DNA of 64,000 nt, from NCBI GenBank assembly GCA_040218045.1, contig JAVJQA010000009.1:19494-83493 (forward strand). Reading direction: 5' to 3'. The position numbers and the translations under genes are program-made. The notes under the pieces are model-generated. The model made no database searches, was not told the origin of the DNA, and saw only the letters and a list, made by a program, of their open reading frames with translations. How positions within the stretch are numbered: the first letter of the stretch is position 1; every line of letters begins with the position of its first letter. Shown one piece after another: positions 25,701 to 32,580 of this stretch. The DNA is from Marinoscillum sp040218045. Lineage in GTDB: Bacteria; Bacteroidota; Bacteroidia; Cytophagales; Cyclobacteriaceae.

Positions 25701-26249
25701 GGTCAGGGGCTTCTCACCTATTCCCTATTGTTTGGAATGAAAGGAGCTGCATTACGAGATGATGAGTTCATCGATGTTTTGAGTCTTTTCCAGTTTGCTG
25801 CTAATAAAGTACCCGAATTGGCCGAAGAAATTGGGGGCATACAAAAGCCTGAAGTCAGTCTGCCATCAGACGGCAAGAGTTTTGACATTGGCAGGTTGTC
25901 GACCTCAGATCGTGAACTGATAAAAATAGCCTCACCTAAACCGGTCTATGTTCATACCCGTTTTCAGGACGAATCCGCCATTTTTGACCGTCTGGGTGTA
26001 AGCGACCTCCTTGATTCAAAGTTGATTGAAATGAGCAAACAAAAAGACCCAAAACTGGTCTTTGTTGATGACAAAGACTTTAGTGGGGCCACAATTATCA
26101 ATGGTCGTTATGAAGATACCAATGGATTGCTAAAAGCTAAATTGTACTTTATCAAAGATAATCAGGTGGCTCAAAAAGAGCTGGTGGAAGCCGTTAATGC
26201 AGATCAACTGACAGATGAGATTATCAGGATGATCGAGCAATTCAAGTGA
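22716..26249 (+). CDS. Secreted WD40-repeat protein with C-terminal caspase (C14) domain
   Basis: An 1177-residue protein with a signal peptide (about 1-21, ending GMAQ). Residues ~25-640 form WD40-type propellers (for example VWDFQTTEEVYHFKGHENA and KTLPGHSGFTYDIEFV...IRIWELDG). A linker leads to a caspase-like domain (about 795-1040) starting LYAIIAGSSDYKG, with catalytic His886 (YLAGHGVNQ) and Cys944 (IIDACHSGR). About 130 more residues follow. The catalytic pair is complete, so it is likely an active metacaspase/orthocaspase-type peptidase cutting after basic residues. The signal peptide places it in the envelope, unlike intracellular caspases of cell-suicide systems. It is monocistronic and convergent with the Ku operon (13-bp gap). 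Confidence 0.9.
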   Translation: MFHKPLILSLLILQCIKGMAQVDLIVPLGHSRKIVDFTVSPDNQWMASVDGSNEVKVWDFQTTEEVYHFKGHENATVAVAYHPIENVLVSADVTGKCITWDQGGTKLWSVHHGENISALAFSQSGDTLITIGGSKMKLWLESKLLDTWTSKIEKIEAATLTSDHQLVIGGTNGSVETYHLGRGNEKKSIRVSESDVLTMTSFSGQVFIGTQKGELISLNLKTLESKKERAMSLRVYDLTYVPSVGTLFAAGRDDKENLRAFDSDLKSTPLGIDWKEDTESEAFAFGIGVIKCNSDTTLLIADYNNRIRAYDFKNKKWSKSFKGRAAAIYDLSVDRTGTKLAIASNHDVIKVLDLTGTASDITFSSSAMGSRAIDFHPVNPVVAAYGLDEQITVTNLINNKTVFSLKANGKYRTTPVTFDPTGRYVLRKSSEEDFDFYNFQTSKPQNLKVKNGKDYVFSPDGRKLIFHTNNGIAVFDPITFQKLTELNLTDVQSIAISPSGMLTVLQKDDLTTDFYSLKDLTKTGSIQLSASSDVLKWSPDGKFLIGIRNSVKRGEPASDYSVKIYDPENGQVNKTLPGHSGFTYDIEFVNNKMLTAGLDGIIRIWELDGKSQEELGMLIPFEGQEYVVTTPKGLYDATAGASGELHYTKAGKLIALDQIKDHYYEPKLLSKILGLNSEQIRVSNNISGVGLYPEISLEHPLKNDGKLGINLNNSGGGIGRVLILINGKEVSSDVRAASTPANDRSLEIDYDITDHPFLYNDRVNKITIKAYNQDGSLSSDEKSLYVFGENKALEPPSLYAIIAGSSDYKGESLDLKYAAKDATDLANALNLSASKYLGAEKTNITLLTTEQEQSQWPTKQNIQKAFDEYKTKAKANDILFVYLAGHGVNQSGENSDFYYLTCSAESGDMNNTVLREESAISSREFTEYIKSVPALKQIMIIDACHSGRLASSLGSSRSAVSSTQIRALERMKDRTGLFVLAGSAADAVSYETTLYGQGLLTYSLLFGMKGAALRDDEFIDVLSLFQFAANKVPELAEEIGGIQKPEVSLPSDGKSFDIGRLSTSDRELIKIASPKPVYVHTRFQDESAIFDRLGVSDLLDSKLIEMSKQKDPKLVFVDDKDFSGATIINGRYEDTNGLLKAKLYFIKDNQVAQKELVEAVNADQLTDEIIRMIEQFK

Positions 26250-26262
26250 TCGATTCAATCGG

Positions 26263-26460
26263 TTACTGACAAACCACACAGTTACCGGACTCGGCATTTT
26301 CACAGGCGCTCAAGGTGGCATAGCAGTTTCCTCCTACGGCGCCATAAGGCGCATCATCAGGACAGTCAGTACAGCTTTCAGTGTCATCTTCACAAGAAAC
26401 GAAAACTCCTAAAAATATGACCGAAAGAACCAGAAGTGTTCTCTTGATGTGGCTTTTCAT
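26263..26460 (-). CDS. Cys-rich mini-lipoprotein, copy 1
   Basis: A 65-residue lipoprotein with a signal peptide and lipobox (VFVSC, then EDD). The mature part has six more Cys in the order CxxC...C...C...CxxC: CTDC, GGNCYATLSAC and GNCVVC. It is clearly a paralogue of the upstream 68-aa protein. The pattern (GNCYAT...CE) has some likeness to Kazal-type inhibitor ends, but I cannot assign it. It is last in the minus-strand Ku operon, 47 bp after the previous gene. Confidence 0.65.
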   Translation of the reverse strand: MKSHIKRTLLVLSVIFLGVFVSCEDDTESCTDCPDDAPYGAVGGNCYATLSACENAESGNCVVCQ

Positions 26461-26507
26461 AAACTACAATAGGTTGAATGATTATTTGAAAGAACTAAGA
26501 TTTCCGA

Positions 26508-26714
26508 TCAATTGCAAATCTCGCAGCTTCCTTTTTCCGAAGCCTCACAATCATCAATGGTAGCATAGCAGTTACCAGAGCCAGCTGCTGACCAAGGGAA
26601 ATCAGGATCGTCACAACCAGTACAGACGGATAGAAAATCATCGTCTGTACAATGCATTAATAATGCTATCGATGAGAAGAACAATAAAAAAATAGTTAGT
26701 CTGAATTTTTTCAT
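26508..26714 (-). CDS. Cys-rich mini-lipoprotein, copy 2
   Basis: A 68-residue lipoprotein with a signal peptide and lipobox (ALLMHC, then TDDD). The mature part has the same six-Cys pattern as the next gene: CTGC, SGNCYATIDDC and GSCEIC. The pattern suggests a small disulfide- or metal-stabilised fold outside the cytoplasm. It starts 2 bp after the stop of the 120-aa gene, so it is part of the Ku operon. Function is unknown. Confidence 0.7.
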   Translation of the reverse strand: MKKFRLTIFLLFFSSIALLMHCTDDDFLSVCTGCDDPDFPWSAAGSGNCYATIDDCEASEKGSCEICN

Positions 26715-26716
26715 AT

Positions 26717-27079
26717 TTACATTGCTTGACGTCCCTGATCCGGTTTCTTGGAGCCCTTGGCTTTTTCCATTGGCTTCTTGCCCTGTAAGATCAAATATCC
26801 TGCCGCTTTTTCTAGCAGCTCCTCATTCCCATGATAGTCGAAACCAATATTGTTCAGGTCACGGATAAGCTTACCATATTCCTCAATTCTTACAGATTTA
26901 AAACTCTCTCCATTTTGAAGATAAACCGCTTCAATAATCCCAAGTGATCGTTTTAGAATTTCATACAACTTGATTGATTGGTCGTCGTGCTGATGTAGAG
27001 ATTGCTTGGAGTAAACTTCGGGAACCAATTCCTTCAGTCTTTCAAAATGCTCGCTTAAGATTTCATTTTTTCTGGTCAT
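26717..27079 (-). CDS. Conserved-looking 120-aa protein with basic tail
   Basis: A 120-residue soluble, helical protein of unknown family. The body (LSEHFERLKELVPEVYSK..., RSLGIIEAVYLQNGES) is neutral, and the last 20 residues are basic (GKKPMEKAKGSKKPDQ). The tail resembles part of the Ku tail two genes upstream (EKKPMKKAK). Its start overlaps the TPR gene stop by 1 bp (TAATG on the minus strand), so translation is coupled. An association with Ku is implied only by the operon. Confidence 0.65.
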   Translation of the reverse strand: MTRKNEILSEHFERLKELVPEVYSKQSLHQHDDQSIKLYEILKRSLGIIEAVYLQNGESFKSVRIEEYGKLIRDLNNIGFDYHGNEELLEKAAGYLILQGKKPMEKAKGSKKPDQGRQAM

Positions 27080-27699
27080 TACGCAAAGGATTTTAATGTT
27101 TTGATTAATTCAGATGCTATTTTGTGATCGTTGTCCGGGGACAACATGATGTATTTATCTATGACGTTGATCGCTTCATTGTAAGCCTTTAACGAAATCA
27201 AAACCAATCCGAGGTTATAGTAACTATTAGGAAAGTCCGGATCGATATTGATGGATACCTCGTAATGTGTTTTTGCAAGAGGAAGGTTTCCCATTTCAGA
27301 ATACACGTTTGCGAGATTGTAGTGCGCTTCGAAATGTCTCGGTTCTAGTTCGAGACATTTAGTCAGGTAATCGATGCTCTTTGCCAACTCGCCCTGTTGC
27401 GACTTGAGAATCCCCAGATTGCAATAAGCATCCACTTCAGATTCTTTATTTTTTATGGCTAGCAAATAATATTTTTCTGCATCAGGTTGGTTTTGTTCGT
27501 CGAGTTCAAGCGCCTCATCAAAAAAACCTCCCGATTGTGGCATGCTAACCACACGGCCCTCTTTCTTTTCAATATTGGGTTGGTTGAATAAGTTGAGTTG
27601 GCCAAAGTCTTCAGGATCACGACCCCTTCTCTTTCGCCTGACCTTTTTTGGCCCCAGTTTTTCTGGAGGTGTCACCGGAAATTTGACGATCCTCGTCAT
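27079..27699 (-). CDS. TPR-repeat protein
   Basis: A 206-residue cytoplasmic protein. The N-terminal ~45 residues are basic and disordered (PKKVRRKRRGRDPEDFGQLN), and from residue ~55 there are about four tetratricopeptide repeats (AEKYYLLAIKNKESEVDAY, AKSIDYLTKCLELEPRHFEA, AKTHYEVSINIDPDFPNSY and a last partial one). TPRs mediate protein contacts. It begins 3 bp after the Ku stop and overlaps the following gene by 1 bp. It is thus a strong candidate partner of Ku in this lineage, although no such role is known to me. Confidence 0.85.
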   Translation of the reverse strand: MTRIVKFPVTPPEKLGPKKVRRKRRGRDPEDFGQLNLFNQPNIEKKEGRVVSMPQSGGFFDEALELDEQNQPDAEKYYLLAIKNKESEVDAYCNLGILKSQQGELAKSIDYLTKCLELEPRHFEAHYNLANVYSEMGNLPLAKTHYEVSINIDPDFPNSYYNLGLVLISLKAYNEAINVIDKYIMLSPDNDHKIASELIKTLKSFA

Positions 27700-27702
27700 T
27701 GA

Positions 27703-28542
27703 TTAGCTTGCTTTTCTTTTTGCTTTACTCGTCTTCTCTTCATTTTTAGCCTTTTTCATCGGCTTCTTCTCTGCCTTAGCCTGTTCGATACTTTGTTTCA
27801 AAGCTGTCATGATGTCAACTACTTCAGGTTCTTCTTCACTTATACTTACAATCTCTTTACCCTCGATCTTGTTAATGATCATATCCTTAAGTGCTCCGTT
27901 ATAGCGGTCCTCCAACTTAATGTCATCAAACTTCTTGGTCATTGAATCAATCAGCGTATTGGCCATTTTGAGTTGTTCGGCCTCAATCTCCTGAGTCTCA
28001 CCTAGTTTAGGAACATCGCTGATGTTACGCACTTCGTCAGGGTATCTCAATTTGTAGAGTAGGATTCCCTTTTCGTGGGGGGTTAGCAAAACGACGTTCT
28101 CACGATCACGGAGGACTACTTTCCCCACGCCTACTTTACCTGATTTCTTAAGCGCTTCCGAAAGCAACTGATAAGTCTTGGCAGCTACATCACCATCCGG
28201 TCCTGCAAAGTAGGGTGAGTCAAACAGGGTTGGGTGGACTTCTTTAGTGTCAACAAACCCTTCAATTTCAATCACCTTGGTGCTTTTTAGTTTCACCTTG
28301 TCAAAGTCATCATTGTCTACAATGACAAACTGCCCGGGCTCGTATTGATAGCCCTTTACAATATCTTCTGCACGTAAGGTCTCACCAGTTACCTTGTCCT
28401 TCTTTTCGTACTTAACAGGGTTTTTTGTTTCCTTGGCAAGCAGATTGAATTTAACTGACTGCTGATTGTCAATAGCATTATAAATCCTTATCGGAATAGT
28501 GACCAATGAAAACCGGATATGTCCTTTCCAAATTGCTCTCAT
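27703..28542 (-). CDS. ku: Non-homologous end joining protein Ku
   Basis: A 279-residue bacterial Ku. It opens MRAIWKGHIRFSLVTIPIRI and shows the central ring signature CxxA-like region (VKYEKKDKVTGE, VKGYQYEPGQFV), TKVIEIEGFVD, FDSPYFAGPDG and LRDRENVVLLTPHEKGILL, then the KFD/Y-D-y motif. The C-terminal ~30 residues are Lys-rich (EKKPMKKAKNEEK and more), as in bacterial Ku tails that aid DNA binding and threading. Ku binds broken DNA ends as a homodimer and recruits LigD, which is encoded at 33527-35842. It is the first gene of a five-gene minus-strand operon and is divergent from a beta-barrel gene. Confidence 0.96.
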   Translation of the reverse strand: MRAIWKGHIRFSLVTIPIRIYNAIDNQQSVKFNLLAKETKNPVKYEKKDKVTGETLRAEDIVKGYQYEPGQFVIVDNDDFDKVKLKSTKVIEIEGFVDTKEVHPTLFDSPYFAGPDGDVAAKTYQLLSEALKKSGKVGVGKVVLRDRENVVLLTPHEKGILLYKLRYPDEVRNISDVPKLGETQEIEAEQLKMANTLIDSMTKKFDDIKLEDRYNGALKDMIINKIEGKEIVSISEEEPEVVDIMTALKQSIEQAKAEKKPMKKAKNEEKTSKAKRKAS

Positions 28543-28791
28543 AGCTTATCGTGTTAACTTTCACCAGAAAGTTAATGAATATTAAATAATAAATCCAACT
28601 AAACACACTTAAAATACTGTATATCAATTGTATATGTGATCAAATCATCTTGTTTTGTGCTACTCCCCCATTGATACTGTTGTGAACTACTTTATTATTC
28701 AATTGGTTTTGTATGAAGATCGTTCAAAGAAACAATTTCTCAGCGGCAAAAACGTTCAAACTTTAACCAATCAAATACAGAATAATCATTT

Positions 28792-29424
28792 ATGAAGTTA
28801 AAGATTATCGTGGTTCTTTCCTTGGTCATACTCCAATTTGAAGCCTCTGCACAAGGACATTTTGGAGCTTATATGCAAACCAATCAGAGCACAATGTCAG
28901 TGAGAAGTCTTGAGCATCCTGACTTTGGCACCTACAAGTATTCTTACATTTCAGGCATAGGATGTGGTGTGATTTACGAGGTGGATCTAAACCACCATTT
29001 ATCCCTGAGCCATCGGCTAAATTATTCCCAGAAGGGTTTTGCCACTTACAAATTTTCTGAAGACAATCAGCTTACCAACCAAAAGGAGAGCTTTGCATTT
29101 CATTATATTCGACTTGATGAGTTTTTTAAATTCTGGTTTGAGAAAAATCGCGGTAATTCAGGTTATGTCATGGCCGGACTTAGAAATGAGTTACTGGTCG
29201 CTCGTGAGTTAAAAGAAAATTTTAGACAACCTCAGACTGGTGAGTTGATTGATATTGAAAACTTTAATCAATGGAATTTTGGTGGGGTTTTTGGCGCTGG
29301 ATTGAAAAATTGCAATACATTTATAGAAGGCGGAATTGATATGGACCTAGCTCCTGCATTGGAAACAGAAACGACAAAAGTAAGAGGGATCACCTGGTTT
29401 GCGAATATTGGGATCATTATCTAA
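28792..29424 (+). CDS. Outer-membrane beta-barrel protein, copy A
   Basis: A 210-residue exported protein with a signal peptide (about 1-20, ending EASAQ) and an alternating beta pattern typical of small PorT/OmpA-like outer-membrane barrels. It is a paralogue of the protein at 36877-37461: shared features include SLS.R..YSQKG, G..ID...FN.W, and a closing G-x-D-x-AP-x-L...W-x-x-N-x-G. It is transcribed divergently from ku. Its role is unknown. Confidence 0.8.
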   Translation: MKLKIIVVLSLVILQFEASAQGHFGAYMQTNQSTMSVRSLEHPDFGTYKYSYISGIGCGVIYEVDLNHHLSLSHRLNYSQKGFATYKFSEDNQLTNQKESFAFHYIRLDEFFKFWFEKNRGNSGYVMAGLRNELLVARELKENFRQPQTGELIDIENFNQWNFGGVFGAGLKNCNTFIEGGIDMDLAPALETETTKVRGITWFANIGIII

Positions 29425-29466
29425 ATCGTTCTTTTTAGCTCAAATCGGTAATAAATCTTCCTTTTG

Positions 29467-29499
29467 TTTGAAGGAAATATAATTTTGAAGCTACTTTTG
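29467..29499 (+). promoter_or_regulatory. Bacteroidota-type promoter (-33 TTTG, -7 TACTTTTG)
   Basis: TTTG at 29467-29470 and TACTTTTG at 29492-29499 match TTTG-N19-21-TAnnTTTG with a 21-nt spacer. It lies 8 bp before the ATG at 29508, giving a very short leader. It probably drives the copper-type operon 29508-33512. Confidence 0.55.
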
Positions 29500-29507
29500 T
29501 TTCCAAT

Positions 29508-29891
29508 ATGTCGCTTTTACGCCCGTATCTTATTTCAATTTTAATCCTGGCAAATCTGGGCAGTGCACTTATTGTGCCTTTGGTCTATTTGGATTTTGAG
29601 GTGCGGAAAGAATACATCCAAAGAGTACTTTGCATCAAAAGGGACAAGCCAATTACTATATGTGGCGGTAGCTGTTACCTGGCCAAAAGACTTCATCATG
29701 CTGAAAAGTCTCAAGACCAAACCGAAGTAGCCACACCTCCTGCCTTCACTTTTTTCTCAAAAGACCTCCTGGAATTTTCTTTGATCAGAAGACAAGTACT
29801 GATTAAGACTACAGAGCACCTCTCTTTCAATGATCTGTTTCCAGGATCATTACCTGCTTTCGATATTTTTCATCCCCCAAGGAAGGCTTAA
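29508..29891 (+). CDS. Small exported/membrane protein with CxGxCYL motif
   Basis: A 127-residue protein with an N-terminal hydrophobic segment (about 6-28), which is a signal anchor or signal peptide. The mature part has CIKRDKPITICGGSCYLAKRL, whose spaced Cys (CIK...CGGSCYL) could bind metal. The rest is polar. Proteins with a CxGxCYL motif sit near MbnP/MbnH and TonB-type copper genes in Bacteroidota, and here it leads that operon. This fits a periplasmic copper-handling role but I cannot prove it. The gap to the next gene is 92 bp. Confidence 0.65.
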   Translation: MSLLRPYLISILILANLGSALIVPLVYLDFEVRKEYIQRVLCIKRDKPITICGGSCYLAKRLHHAEKSQDQTEVATPPAFTFFSKDLLEFSLIRRQVLIKTTEHLSFNDLFPGSLPAFDIFHPPRKA

Positions 29892-29983
29892 TAACTACTT
29901 AAGGTTTCTATTAATACAAAGGATACCCATATTGGCTTTGGTGTAACACCTCTGCTTATTGGTATTACACAAAAACATACACG

Positions 29984-30781
29984 ATGAAAAATATCAAAAT
30001 ACTAGCGATACTATCGCTTTCAATACTTCTATGGTCTTGTGATAAGGATAACGACATGACCAAAGAAACTCAAGGGACAGTAACACTCAACTTTGACAAT
30101 GTAGCAGGTGAGGCAGACCTGACACTAGCTGTGGATGGATCAACAGAATACCCCTACTCCAATGCCAATGATCAGGCTTTCAACGTTCGAATGATGGGTT
30201 ACTACATTAGCAAAATCAAACTCACTGGAGACAACCTGATGTATGAAGATGAGGCATATGCTGATACTGAGATCTCCAAAGGTTACTATCATGTACAGGA
30301 AAGCGTCTCTGGCTCAGCTATGATCGAATTGGCTGATGTGCCCTCTGGATCATATTCTCAAATCACTTTTACACTCGGCATAGATGGATCTACCGTTCAG
30401 GAAGGTGCCCTTGGCGGTGTTCTCAATCCTGAAAACGGAGCGTGGTTTTGGAATTGGAATGTAGGCTATATAGCGTTTGCCCTAGAGGGAAGTGCTGAAG
30501 ATGCAGGCTCTGAAAACAAACAAATAGCTTTTCACATTGGGGGATGGGGTGATCCTAACAATATCAAGGAAATCTCCCTGGACTTACCAACAGCTTTAGT
30601 TGTAGGTGATCAAACCTCATCAATGGCACATATCAAAGTAGATGCTTTGAAAACATTTACTGGCCATATGAACGTGGATTTTGCGTCAACTTTCTCGGTT
30701 CATTCACCAGCTGCAGGGGAACACATCGCTTATAATGTTGCTGATGCATTTTATGCCCACCATGTCATGAATAACCAGTAA
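29984..30781 (+). CDS. MbnP-like copper-binding lipoprotein, copy 1
   Basis: A 265-residue lipoprotein with lipobox LLWSC (Cys19). The MbnP family is recognisable from GSYSQITFTLGIDGS, then NGAWFWNWNVGYIAFALEG and FHIGGWGDPN. In methanotrophs MbnP is the partner of the di-haem enzyme MbnH, which converts a Trp of MbnP to kynurenine as part of a copper site. Candidate Trp residues are abundant in the WFWNW stretch. The next gene is a second MbnP-like protein (1-bp gap), then the MbnH-like enzyme. The protein is probably attached to the outer membrane facing the periplasm. Confidence 0.82.
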   Translation: MKNIKILAILSLSILLWSCDKDNDMTKETQGTVTLNFDNVAGEADLTLAVDGSTEYPYSNANDQAFNVRMMGYYISKIKLTGDNLMYEDEAYADTEISKGYYHVQESVSGSAMIELADVPSGSYSQITFTLGIDGSTVQEGALGGVLNPENGAWFWNWNVGYIAFALEGSAEDAGSENKQIAFHIGGWGDPNNIKEISLDLPTALVVGDQTSSMAHIKVDALKTFTGHMNVDFASTFSVHSPAAGEHIAYNVADAFYAHHVMNNQ

Positions 30782-30782
30782 A

Positions 30783-31586
30783 ATGAAGTTGCCAATTTTA
30801 TTAATAACATCCATTACACTCATTGCCTCCTGTTCGGGAGGTGATGAGGTTGATCAAACTGAAAACGGCTATTTCAAGCTTCAGTTTGATCAGTCAGTTT
30901 CAGGAAAAAGCACAAAAACACTCTCTGCCCCACTTGAAGAGAATTATCCTTACACCAACTCATTGGGGCAACCTTATAACCTGACTACAATCAGGTATAT
31001 TATAAGTGAAGTGGTTCTGGAAGGGCCAAACGGAGCATACTTTGAAGATGAGCTTTTGGTTTCACGGGATGAGACTAAAGGCTATTATCTGATCGACGAA
31101 AGTGATATTCCAAGTCAATCCATAAATTTGGAAAACATCCCTCCAGGTACTTATAATAAAGTATCTTTTACTTTAGGTGTGAATGAGGATGGTGTAGAAC
31201 AAGGTACAGGCATTTTTCTGAGCGGTATGTTCTGGACATGGAACAGTGGGTACATTGCGTTAAAAGTAGAGGGTCAGTCCCCTGATTCCCCTGGAGAAGC
31301 TTTTGGGGACAGTATTGAGGAAACCAATCCATTTGGGTTTGCTTATCACATTGGTGGGTGGAATGAACCCAACAACAATCAGCGTTATGCTTTAGAGTTT
31401 GAACCCCTACTTGTAGACCCTCAATATCGGCCAAAGGCCCATATCGCGATGATAGTGAACAACATTTTTGATGGCGTGAATCCGGTAGACTTTTCTGATA
31501 AAAATAGCGTACATACGCCCGGCGAAGGAACAGAGATCACTGAGAACCTTGATCATCTTTTTGAAATAGCACATGTCCATCAGTAG
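30783..31586 (+). CDS. MbnP-like copper-binding lipoprotein, copy 2
   Basis: A 267-residue lipoprotein (lipobox LIASC, Cys17) paralogous to the preceding one. It shares YPYTN/YPYSN, RYIISEVVLEG, GTYNKVSFTLGVNEDGVEQ, SGMFWTWNSGYIALKVEG and FAYHIGGWNEPNNN. Its stop overlaps the next gene's start by 14 bp, so translation is coupled to the MbnH-like enzyme. Having two diverged MbnP-like proteins beside one MbnH is unusual. They may be two substrates or a transfer pair. Confidence 0.82.
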   Translation: MKLPILLITSITLIASCSGGDEVDQTENGYFKLQFDQSVSGKSTKTLSAPLEENYPYTNSLGQPYNLTTIRYIISEVVLEGPNGAYFEDELLVSRDETKGYYLIDESDIPSQSINLENIPPGTYNKVSFTLGVNEDGVEQGTGIFLSGMFWTWNSGYIALKVEGQSPDSPGEAFGDSIEETNPFGFAYHIGGWNEPNNNQRYALEFEPLLVDPQYRPKAHIAMIVNNIFDGVNPVDFSDKNSVHTPGEGTEITENLDHLFEIAHVHQ

Positions 31587-32580
31587 ATACGTTTTCGGTT
31601 TAGGAATATTACTTCTGGTTTGTGCATGTCATGATAATGCTGAAGTAGAGGCTTTTGGTTTCGAAAAACCGGCGCACTTTCCCGAGCCCACATACACTTT
31701 TGACAACAATCCAGTAACAGAAGCTGGTTTTATCCTTGGTAAGAGAATCTTCAATGATGGCTCACTCTCACGCGATGGTTCTGTATCTTGTGCATCTTGT
31801 CACGACCAGGCTGCTGCGTTTTCTGATCCCCAGCATCGGTTGAGTATCGGGATAGATGGTCGGGTTGGAGATCGCAATGCACCCCAAATTGCCAATCTGG
31901 CTTTTATGAAAAATTTCTTCTGGGATGGTGGGGTCATACATGTTGATTTCATTCCTCTAAATGCCATTGAGAACCCGAAAGAAATGGATGAAAAGCCAAC
32001 GGAGGTGATCAAAAAGCTGCAAACTGACACCAAATACCCAGAACTATTTCAGCAAGCCTTTGGCACACCGGAAATCACAACACCTAGAATGCTCCATGCT
32101 TTATCTCAATTTATGGTCATGATGGTTTCATCCAACTCCGCCTATGACAAATACCTGCTCGGACAAGAAGCACTCACTCAAGAGGAGTTGAAAGGCCTTG
32201 AGCTGTTTGATGAAAAATGCAGCTCTTGCCATAGTGGAGTGCTATTTACTGATCAAACTTTTAGAAACAATGGCCTGGATTCTGAATTCACTGATTTAGG
32301 ACGTGGAGTCATCACAGAAAAGGACGACGATTATGGTAAGTTCAAAGTGCCAAATTTACGAAATGTGGAACTTACAGCTCCATATATGCATGATGGACGT
32401 TTTGAGTCACTGGCAGAAGTGTTGGAACACTACACAAACAACATCCAGCATTCCGGTACGCTCGACCCTCAGTTAAAAGATGGTATCGCAATGAGTGAGG
32501 AAGAAAAATCGCATATTATCTCCTTTCTCGAAAGCCTAACGGATTACGATTTTATTGCAAACCCTCAGTTTTTCAAATGA
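31573..32580 (+). CDS. MbnH-like di-haem cytochrome c peroxidase/MauG-family enzyme
   Basis: A 335-residue exported di-haem protein with a lipobox-like N-terminus (LVCAC). Two c-type haem motifs are present: CASCH (C73, C76, H77) and CSSCH (C216, C219, H220). The spacing and blocks such as GDRNAPQIANLAFMKNFFWDGG and FKVPNLRNVELTAPYMHDGRF are typical of the bacterial cytochrome c peroxidase/MauG superfamily. The MbnP neighbours make the MbnH role, Trp oxidation of MbnP, most likely. It overlaps the preceding MbnP gene by 14 bp and the next gene by 4 bp. Confidence 0.88.
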   Translation: MSISRYVFGLGILLLVCACHDNAEVEAFGFEKPAHFPEPTYTFDNNPVTEAGFILGKRIFNDGSLSRDGSVSCASCHDQAAAFSDPQHRLSIGIDGRVGDRNAPQIANLAFMKNFFWDGGVIHVDFIPLNAIENPKEMDEKPTEVIKKLQTDTKYPELFQQAFGTPEITTPRMLHALSQFMVMMVSSNSAYDKYLLGQEALTQEELKGLELFDEKCSSCHSGVLFTDQTFRNNGLDSEFTDLGRGVITEKDDDYGKFKVPNLRNVELTAPYMHDGRFESLAEVLEHYTNNIQHSGTLDPQLKDGIAMSEEEKSHIISFLESLTDYDFIANPQFFK

